Shown in pieces: positions 1-4,791 of a stretch of DNA of 8,329 nt; within the stretch, counting starts at the first letter, position 1, and each line of letters starts with the position of its first letter. Position numbers and translations under genes: made by a program. Below the pieces are notes generated by a model. It saw nothing but the letters and a program-made list of their open reading frames with translations. It ran no database searches and was not told the DNA's origin. Origin of the DNA: UBA10324 sp038326325 (GTDB lineage: Bacteria > Bacteroidota > Bacteroidia > Chitinophagales > UBA10324). Location of the stretch: NCBI GenBank assembly GCA_038326325.1, contig JBBQJW010000053.1:1-8329 (forward strand), in the 5' to 3' direction.

Positions 1-240
1 GCGCTTGCTTACGATGCGCTCTCAAAAGGAGGAAACATGCCTTGTGTTTTAAATGCTGCGAATGAAATTGCTGTGGAAGGTTTTCTTGCTGAAAAAATTT
101 CATTCTTAAATATGACTGATTTGGTTGAAACTTGCATGCTCAAATCGCGATTCATCGCTTCTCCTTCGCTCGAAGATTATATACAATCAAATGAGGAAAC
201 ACGAATGATGGCGAGTGAGTTAATTGATTCAGGATTTTAA
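1..240 (+). CDS. dxr: 1-deoxy-D-xylulose 5-phosphate reductoisomerase, C-terminal part
   Basis: The reading frame is open from the first base and ends in TAA, giving the last 79 residues of Dxr; the rest lies upstream of the window. Dxr converts 1-deoxy-D-xylulose 5-phosphate to 2-C-methyl-D-erythritol 4-phosphate with NADPH, the first committed step of the MEP isoprenoid pathway in the cytoplasm. The visible part is the C-terminal helical domain. The diagnostic stretch is VLNAANEIAVEGFL followed by the region around ISFLNMTDLVE, which matches the family's conserved NAANE segment. The metal- and NADPH-binding residues are outside the window, so their integrity cannot be judged. The gene sits 24 bp upstream of rseP on the same strand, a pairing seen in many bacteria, and the two are probably cotranscribed. 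Confidence 0.95.
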   Translation, partial: ALAYDALSKGGNMPCVLNAANEIAVEGFLAEKISFLNMTDLVETCMLKSRFIASPSLEDYIQSNEETRMMASELIDSGF

Positions 241-264
241 ATTTACATTTTCAAAAAATAATTA

Positions 265-1587
265 ATGATCATTTTAATAAAAGCACTTCAACTTATTCTG
301 AGTTTGTCCATTCTCGTAATCGTTCACGAGTTCGGACATTTTATAGCAGCAAGAATCTTTAAAACCAAAGTCGAAAAATTTTATCTCTTTTTTGATTGGG
401 GATTTTCGCTTTTCAAATTCAAAAAAGGAGAAACAGAATATGGAATTGGTTGGTTGCCGCTTGGTGGTTATGTGAAAATCGCAGGCATGGTTGACGAGAG
501 TATGGACAAAGAGCAAATGAAACAACCTGCCCAACCGTGGGAGTTTCGAAGCAAACCGGCATGGCAACGACTCATAATTATGATGGGCGGAATTATTATG
601 AATGTTATTCTCGGAATTTTTATTTACTCAATGATTCTGTTTACCTGGGGCGAAGAATATGTTCCGATTGCAAACATGCAGGATGGAATTGCGATTGACA
701 GCACCGCCATGAAAATGGGATTGATGAATGGTGATAAAATCCTTTCTGTTGGTGGACAATCGGTTGAAAAAATAAATGATGTATTTGCAAAAATTGTTTT
801 TGATGGCGCAACTAATATTCAGGTTGACAGGGCGGGAGAGAAGGTAGATATAACAATTGGAGATGGCTCGATAAAAGAAATTATTGCAACGCAAAAAGGA
901 GATTTAATCAATCCGCGAATTCCGTTTTATGTTGATAGTCTTGAACCCGGCAGCGGTGCTGAAAAGGCAAAATTTGAAAAGCACGATCAGATAATTGCCA
1001 TTGACGGAAACAGTTTGCCTTACTTTGATTTAGCAAAACCGTACATCACTGACCACAAAGGAAAAACAGTAAGTGTAACACTTCTTCGCAAAGGTGATAC
1101 AGTTACAGCACCTGTAACAGTTTCTGCTGACGGAGCATTAGGAATTTATCCAACGGGTCCCGATAAATTATTCGGAACCAAGAAAATTGATTATGGTTTT
1201 TGGGCATCGTTCCCTGCGGGCTATAATAAAACCTGGACCACGCTCAGCAATTATGTAAAACAATTCAAATTGATTTTCTCTCCGAAAGTTCAGGGCTACA
1301 AACAAATCGGTGGCTTCATCACTATGGGAAAAGTAATGTCGCCAACATGGGATTGGCAATCGTTCTGGAGTTTCAGTGCCTTCTTATCAATCGCTCTTGC
1401 GTTCATGAATTTCCTTCCTATACCGGCACTTGATGGCGGTCATGTATTATTTACTTTGTACGAAATGGTAACGAAAAGAAAACCGAGCGATAAGTTTTTA
1501 GAATATGCGCAGGTTGTCGGAATGGTGTTCTTGCTTGCATTAATGATTTTCGCTAATGGAAATGACATTATAAAACTGTTTCGATAG
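265..1587 (+). CDS. rseP: RseP-type site-2 intramembrane zinc metalloprotease
   Basis: A 440-residue inner-membrane protease of the S2P (M50) family, close to the roughly 450 residues of E. coli RseP. It cleaves transmembrane segments of substrates such as anti-sigma factors or signal-peptide remnants; the substrates here are unknown. The zinc motif HEFGH lies at residues 21-25 inside the first membrane segment. The third metal ligand is D390 in NFLPIPALDGG (382-392). A membrane-associated beta region containing YGIGWLPLGGYVKIAGM spans about 59-75. The second membrane segment is at about 103-126 with GGIIMN. Two PDZ domains follow at about 133-210 and 221-300, and the last membrane helices are at about 368-390 and 410-432. 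All catalytic residues are present. The ATG at 265 is preceded by AT-rich sequence with no Shine-Dalgarno, as usual in Bacteroidota. It follows dxr by 24 bp. Confidence 0.96.
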   Translation: MIILIKALQLILSLSILVIVHEFGHFIAARIFKTKVEKFYLFFDWGFSLFKFKKGETEYGIGWLPLGGYVKIAGMVDESMDKEQMKQPAQPWEFRSKPAWQRLIIMMGGIIMNVILGIFIYSMILFTWGEEYVPIANMQDGIAIDSTAMKMGLMNGDKILSVGGQSVEKINDVFAKIVFDGATNIQVDRAGEKVDITIGDGSIKEIIATQKGDLINPRIPFYVDSLEPGSGAEKAKFEKHDQIIAIDGNSLPYFDLAKPYITDHKGKTVSVTLLRKGDTVTAPVTVSADGALGIYPTGPDKLFGTKKIDYGFWASFPAGYNKTWTTLSNYVKQFKLIFSPKVQGYKQIGGFITMGKVMSPTWDWQSFWSFSAFLSIALAFMNFLPIPALDGGHVLFTLYEMVTKRKPSDKFLEYAQVVGMVFLLALMIFANGNDIIKLFR

Positions 1588-1590
1588 AAA

Positions 1591-1695
1591 GCTGTTAGTG
1601 ATTAGAATTTAGCAATTAGGTATTTGTTGTTAGCATTTAGCAAATCAAATGTCATTAGCAATCAATCTAAGTTCTAATAGCTAAAATCTAAAAGC
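1591..1695. repeat. TTAG/CTAA-rich degenerate repeat tract with an imperfect dyad
   Basis: The 162 bp between rseP and the tRNA gene hold no gene. The left part contains repeated TTAG words (1595, 1602, 1609, 1616, 1630, 1637, 1655). The right part contains the complement CTAA (1667, 1674, 1681, 1688). Arms 1591-1619 and 1667-1695 can pair imperfectly over about 28 nt with conserved GCT and four TTAG/CTAA blocks. The 13-mer CTAAAATCTAAAA at 1681-1693 recurs exactly at 2453-2465. The structure might help end rseP transcription, but there is no GC-rich stem with a T-tract, so that role is only inferred. Confidence 0.6.
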
Positions 1696-1729
1696 TTAAC
1701 AATTCATTTTTAACTATCAACTTACCAAC

Positions 1730-1737
1730 TATTTTAG
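1730..1737 (+). promoter_or_regulatory. Candidate -7 element for the tRNA-Leu gene
   Basis: TATTTTAG differs at one position from the Bacteroidota -7 consensus TAnnTTTG and ends 12 bp before the tRNA 5' end, a plausible distance. No clear TTTG is visible at the expected -33 spacing, so this is a weak call. Confidence 0.25.
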
Positions 1738-1749
1738 CGCCCCGATTAT

Positions 1750-1833
1750 GCCCGGGTGGCGGAATTGGTAGACGCGCTAGACTCAAAATCTGGTTTTGGC
1801 AACAAAGTGGGGGTTCGATTCCCTTCCCGGGTA
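1750..1833 (+). tRNA. tRNA-Leu (anticodon CAA)
   Basis: A complete class II cloverleaf of 84 nt. Acceptor stem GCCCGGG (1750-1756) pairs with CCCGGGT (1826-1832) including one terminal G-U, and A1833 is the discriminator base. The D stem is GCG/CGC (1759-1761, 1773-1775) with GG in the loop. The anticodon stem CTAGA/TCTGG (1777-1781, 1789-1793) encloses the loop CTCAAAA, with CAA at 1784-1786 reading the leucine codon UUG. The long variable arm typical of leucine tRNAs has stem TTTG/CAAA (1795-1798, 1803-1806) with a GCAA loop. The T arm has loop TTCGATT (1814-1820). The 3' CCA is not encoded: CAC follows the discriminator, so it must be added after transcription. Confidence 0.96.
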
Positions 1834-1853
1834 CACAGTAACAGTTATTAGCA

Positions 1854-1868
1854 GAATAAATATTATTC
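1854..1868. terminator. AT-rich perfect hairpin between convergent tRNA-Leu and the DUF1415 gene
   Basis: GAATAA (1854-1859) and TTATTC (1863-1868) form a perfect 6-bp inverted repeat around ATA. It lies between the tRNA gene on the plus strand and the end of the DUF1415 gene on the minus strand, where a bidirectional terminator would be useful. The stem is AT-only apart from one pair and has no adjacent T-tract, so it would be a weak terminator at best. Confidence 0.25.
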
Positions 1869-1881
1869 GCGAGTGAATTTT

Positions 1882-2427
1882 CTAATCTCCAAGGCAAGCC
1901 AACCGTAACAACTGCATATATCTCAATCCTTTTTCTCTGGCGAAATCAATGTTTCTTTCTGGAATTGTTTCAGGATGAGGAAAAGTCGCTAATGCTTTTG
2001 TTACACTCTCTTCCCGTAAAATATGAAGCATCGGATAGGGCGAGCGATTGGTATAATTTGCTGCATCACTTTTTGTAGAACCGGCAAAACAGTATGCCGG
2101 ATGAAAGCTCGCTAACTGATACACTCCATCGTAATTGTTTTCTGAAATTAAATCTTCAGACATTTCAAGAAGTGATAAATAACTGTTGAATGTTTTGAAG
2201 TTATTGGGAAAAATGATGAAGGTGGTTTCTAAATCGTTATGCTCATCTAAGTATTTCAATTCACTCAATAATATTTTCAAACCTGAGTGAGAGTTGGCTG
2301 AGTCAACAACTCTATAGTGAATCGTTTTTTTTAATAACGCTTTGGCAGCAAACGGACAGAAGTTGCAATCAATTACAACTTGTTTTATCCAATTGGTGGT
2401 TTGAATAATTATTTGTTTGTCCGTCAA
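1882..2427 (-). CDS. DUF1415 family protein of unknown function
   Basis: A 181-residue soluble protein recognisable as DUF1415 by its conserved blocks. These are the N-terminal CNFCPFA with C21 and C24 separated by two residues, YQLASFHPAYCF at 103-114, and NYTNRSPYPMLHILREE at about 124-140. No function is established for the family that I know of; the conserved Cys, His, Arg and Tyr residues would fit an enzyme or metal-binding role, but that is inference. There is no signal peptide or membrane segment. The start is a TTG at 2427; the open frame runs upstream into the end of the phosphatase gene without an ATG, and no Shine-Dalgarno is seen, so TTG is the best available start. It lies 32 bp downstream of the phosphatase gene on the same strand and is probably its operon partner. 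Confidence 0.85.
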   Translation of the reverse strand: MTDKQIIIQTTNWIKQVVIDCNFCPFAAKALLKKTIHYRVVDSANSHSGLKILLSELKYLDEHNDLETTFIIFPNNFKTFNSYLSLLEMSEDLISENNYDGVYQLASFHPAYCFAGSTKSDAANYTNRSPYPMLHILREESVTKALATFPHPETIPERNIDFAREKGLRYMQLLRLACLGD

Positions 2428-2433
2428 TGTATT

Positions 2434-2466
2434 TAAATCTAAAATCTCAATTCTAAAATCTAAAAT
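2434..2466. repeat. Short CTAAAATCT repeats joining the phosphatase and DUF1415 genes
   Basis: TCTAAAATCT occurs twice exactly (2438-2447 and 2452-2461), and CTAAAATCTAAAA at 2453-2465 matches 1681-1693 exactly. On the coding strand the repeat reads as TTTTAGAT words; the TAG stop codon of the phosphatase gene (2460-2462) lies inside one copy, and the tract ends just upstream of the TTG start of the next gene. Confidence 0.6.
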
Positions 2467-3725
2467 TGTATTCCTATCACCAACACATCATCCACCTGCT
2501 CGTGATTATTTTTCCATCGTATAAAAAATTCTTTTAGGGCTGATTCCTGCTCGTGCATTTTTAAATTTTGAATAGAGAGAAGCAGTCCTTTCAATTTTGC
2601 TGTCATCATTTTTTTTCCAAACTCGCCACCAAACTGGTCTGCGTAACCATCAGTGAAAATGTATGCAGTTTCATTTGCTGAAAGTGTAACAGAATTATTT
2701 CTATATTTATTTTCTCTCGAATATTGCGTTCCACCAATCGGGAGCTTGTCGGGCTTAACGGCTTCGAGTTCATTATTTTTCAGCAACCACAACGGACGAT
2801 TTGCTCCCGCATATTCCAATTTGTTCTCCTTTAAATTAAAAGAACAGATGGCTACATCCATTCCATCATGCGATTCATTTTCCGATTGGCGCAACGAATC
2901 AATTACCGCCAAATGCAAGTGGTCTAAAATTTCCGAAGGTTGCGTAACACCCTTTTCAATAATTATTTGATTGAGTAGCGAACTGCCAATCATGCTCATG
3001 AACGCGCCTGTTACACCATGACCTGTGCAATCAGCAGCTACAATTATGGCGCAATCATTTTTCAGAAAGAAAGAATAAAAATCTCCACTCACAATATCCT
3101 TCGGCAGGTAAAGAACAAACGATTCGGGAAACGATTGCTGTATCAGTTTCTTGTCGGGAAGAATCGCGTTTTGAATTCGCTGCGCGTAAACAATATTATC
3201 CGTCACCTCTTTATTCTTAATGGCGAGTTCCTGCGTTTTAATATTCAGTTCGTGCGTGCGTTCATCTACTAACCGTAACAGTTCCTGCTCGCGCGATTTT
3301 AAAATGCTGATGGTGTTGTCGTTCTGATTGCGCAGTCTTTTTATTAGTAACGAAATAATCTTATCATAAATCTGCGGATGTTGTTCTAATATTTTTTTAA
3401 ATACTTCGCGGTTAAAGGCAATCACTTTCACTTCGTTCACTGCCGAAACCGACATTGACCTCGGCGCTGTATCAAACAAAAAGAATTCACCGAAATAACT
3501 ACCCGATTCTACTGTAGCGAGTATGTGACTCTCATCATGAATTTTTGCTTTGCCCGAAATCAGCACAAACATTTTATCGCCTGCTTCGCCTTTCTGAATA
3601 ATTCTCTCTTCGGCATTGAACGAATGCACCGATAACTGCGGAATAATCTCCAGCAATAAATCCATCGAAACCAGACTGAATATATCAGTCGTGTGAAGTA
3701 CATCGGCTATCTCCTGAGTTGTCAT
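2460..3725 (-). CDS. Cyclic-nucleotide-binding, SpoIIE-type PP2C serine/threonine phosphatase (SiaA/RsbU-like)
   Basis: A 421-residue soluble protein with three parts. Residues about 15-125 form a cNMP-binding domain of the CAP/PKA fold, with the phosphate-binding cassette GE at 79-80 and PRS at 88-90, so the arginine that normally contacts the cyclic phosphate is present. Residues about 140-180 are a charged coiled-coil signalling helix. Residues about 185-421 are a SpoIIE phosphatase domain with metal-site aspartates D215 (VSGDF), D232 (ADCTGHG), D359 (FTDGY) and D412/D413 (VDDVLV), so it should be active. SpoIIE phosphatases dephosphorylate partner-switch proteins. Here the likely substrate is the SiaC-like protein encoded 0.7 kb away on the other strand, making this the functional counterpart of SiaA but with a cytoplasmic nucleotide sensor instead of a membrane sensor. 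The ATG at 3725 opens a probable operon with the DUF1415 gene. Which nucleotide it binds is not known. Confidence 0.92.
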   Translation of the reverse strand: MTTQEIADVLHTTDIFSLVSMDLLLEIIPQLSVHSFNAEERIIQKGEAGDKMFVLISGKAKIHDESHILATVESGSYFGEFFLFDTAPRSMSVSAVNEVKVIAFNREVFKKILEQHPQIYDKIISLLIKRLRNQNDNTISILKSREQELLRLVDERTHELNIKTQELAIKNKEVTDNIVYAQRIQNAILPDKKLIQQSFPESFVLYLPKDIVSGDFYSFFLKNDCAIIVAADCTGHGVTGAFMSMIGSSLLNQIIIEKGVTQPSEILDHLHLAVIDSLRQSENESHDGMDVAICSFNLKENKLEYAGANRPLWLLKNNELEAVKPDKLPIGGTQYSRENKYRNNSVTLSANETAYIFTDGYADQFGGEFGKKMMTAKLKGLLLSIQNLKMHEQESALKEFFIRWKNNHEQVDDVLVIGIQF

Positions 3726-3759
3726 TTATAAAATAAAATTTCGGTTTAAAAATAATCGG

Positions 3760-3788
3760 AAACATGAGGATTGAATGTTTACATAAAC
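3760..3788. promoter_or_regulatory. Overlapping dyad symmetries in the divergent promoter region, candidate operator
   Basis: The 106-bp divergent spacer between the phosphatase and kinase genes contains two perfect inverted repeats. One is AAACAT (3760-3765) with ATGTTT (3775-3780) across 9 bp. The other is GTTTA (3777-3781) with TAAAC (3784-3788) across 2 bp. They overlap and could be binding half-sites for a regulator acting on both directions. No known binding motif is recognised, and short AT-rich dyads arise by chance. Confidence 0.3.
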
Positions 3789-3804
3789 GATTCGCATAAT
3801 TTTT

Positions 3805-3812
3805 TACATTTG
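3805..3812 (+). promoter_or_regulatory. -7 promoter element (TAnnTTTG) for siaB-siaC
   Basis: TACATTTG is an exact match to the Bacteroidota -7 consensus. A TTTA at 3778-3781 is the nearest -33-like element, spaced slightly wide. Transcription would begin a few bases after 3812, leaving a short leader before the TTG start at 3832; this favours that start over an ATT at 3817. Confidence 0.5.
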
Positions 3813-3831
3813 AAAAATTAATCACGACCCG

Positions 3832-4395
3832 TTGAGCACTCCGATAGATATCAATTCCATTTACGATGAAATGCAAAAGGAGGAGGTGCTTATTTCGTAC
3901 AAGGGAGAAATAACACAGGAGTTACTTTCTGATATTTATCCGATGGTGGAAGCGCGATTGGAGAAAGAGGTGGAGGACGCGAACAGGCGAAAAAAAATAT
4001 TTCATGTGCTGGTGGAGTGTTTGCAAAATGTTTTTCACCACATGGAATCATTTAAAAATAATTTATCGGCTGACGAGAACGAGCGGTTTCATAATGCCAT
4101 GTTCGTGATTGCTCGCGGAGAAGAAAACAGTTGGCGCGTGTATACAGGCAATTATATTCTGAACGAAAAATTAGAAATACTGAAACAACGGATTGATAAA
4201 GTAAACGGAATGAACGGGCAGGAATTAAAAAACTACTACCTCGGCAGTTTAAGCACTTCAGAATTATCTGATAAAGGAGGGGCTGGTTTGGGCATCATTG
4301 ACATTGCGCGTAAATCTGCCAATAAGATTGAATATGGTTTTCATCCTATTTCTGATTTGTATTCTTTTTTCACACTTGCAGTTAAAATAAATTGA
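3832..4395 (+). CDS. siaB: SiaB-like protein kinase (GHKL ATPase fold, DUF6272)
   Basis: A 187-residue soluble protein related to SiaB, which in Pseudomonas aeruginosa phosphorylates SiaC on a threonine. The ATP-binding motifs of the GHKL fold are visible: an N-box-like segment with E62, N66 and H69-H70 (ECLQNVFHH), and a G1-box-like DKGGAGLG at 147-154. The protein has no sensor domain or membrane segment, in line with anti-sigma-factor-type kinases used in partner switching. The best start is TTG at 3832, just after an exact -7 element; the first in-frame ATG (3871, residue 14) would remove the beginning of the conserved region, and an in-frame stop at 3811 limits extension. It is followed after 12 bp by siaC on the same strand, and faces the phosphatase gene, so kinase, substrate and phosphatase are encoded together. 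Confidence 0.88.
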   Translation: MSTPIDINSIYDEMQKEEVLISYKGEITQELLSDIYPMVEARLEKEVEDANRRKKIFHVLVECLQNVFHHMESFKNNLSADENERFHNAMFVIARGEENSWRVYTGNYILNEKLEILKQRIDKVNGMNGQELKNYYLGSLSTSELSDKGGAGLGIIDIARKSANKIEYGFHPISDLYSFFTLAVKIN

Positions 4396-4407
4396 CAAAT
4401 AAATTTT

Positions 4408-4788
4408 ATGCTCGAAAATTTAATCATTGAAGGAACTCCGAAAACTCCTTTCATTTTTTTTGAAACAGCAACCGGACTCATGGAGATTTCAGGTAAATCA
4501 ATTCCTGAAAATTCGTTGGGATTTTATCAGCCCGTTTATTCGTGGATTGAATCGTATGGCGCGAATCCTTCCGGGAAAACAAAAATTAAAATTCAGTTGG
4601 AATATTTCAATACGAGTTCTTCGAAATGTCTGCTTGATATTTTCAGGAAATTAGAAACAATAAAAAAGGCGTCGAAGAGTGAGGTGGAAGTGGCGTGGCA
4701 TTACGAAGCCGATGATGAAGACATGATGGAAGCGGGAGACGATTATAATTCGTTAGTGGAAATTCCGTTTCAACTGATAAAGATTTAA
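4408..4788 (+). CDS. siaC: SiaC-like regulatory phosphoprotein (DUF1987)
   Basis: A 126-residue protein of the SiaC (DUF1987) family, about the usual length. The family signature YFNTSSSKCLLDI is at residues 66-78. T69 within it lines up with the threonine (T68) that SiaB phosphorylates and SiaA dephosphorylates in Pseudomonas aeruginosa, so the switch residue is retained. The N-terminal part carries the family's TPFIFFE and ETATGLMEISGKSIPEN region, and the C-terminus is acidic with a DDEDMMEAGDDY stretch. In Pseudomonas, unphosphorylated SiaC binds and activates the diguanylate cyclase SiaD. No cyclase gene is present in this window, so its target here is unknown. It starts with ATG 12 bp after siaB, and its stop codon lies 3 bp from the convergent stop of the transporter gene. 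Confidence 0.92.
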   Translation: MLENLIIEGTPKTPFIFFETATGLMEISGKSIPENSLGFYQPVYSWIESYGANPSGKTKIKIQLEYFNTSSSKCLLDIFRKLETIKKASKSEVEVAWHYEADDEDMMEAGDDYNSLVEIPFQLIKI

Positions 4789-4791
4789 AAT

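Noticed and set aside
1591..1695. CRISPR array
   Set aside because: Repeat words are only 4-13 bp, degenerate and irregularly spaced; no cas genes are present.
1688..1897. Minus-strand open frame of 69 codons across the tRNA gene
   Set aside because: It is the antisense of tRNA-Leu and flanking repeat sequence, with no recognisable protein features.
2653..3272. Plus-strand open frames inside the phosphatase gene
   Set aside because: They are antisense to conserved SpoIIE domain sequence and show no family features.
3685..3876. Minus-strand open frame of 63 codons over the divergent spacer
   Set aside because: It overlaps the start of both well-supported genes and the promoter; a shadow frame.
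3886..3888. GTG start of siaB behind AAGGAGGAG
   Set aside because: The purine run directly abuts the codon with no spacing and encodes conserved-frame residues; it would also cut off the N-terminus.
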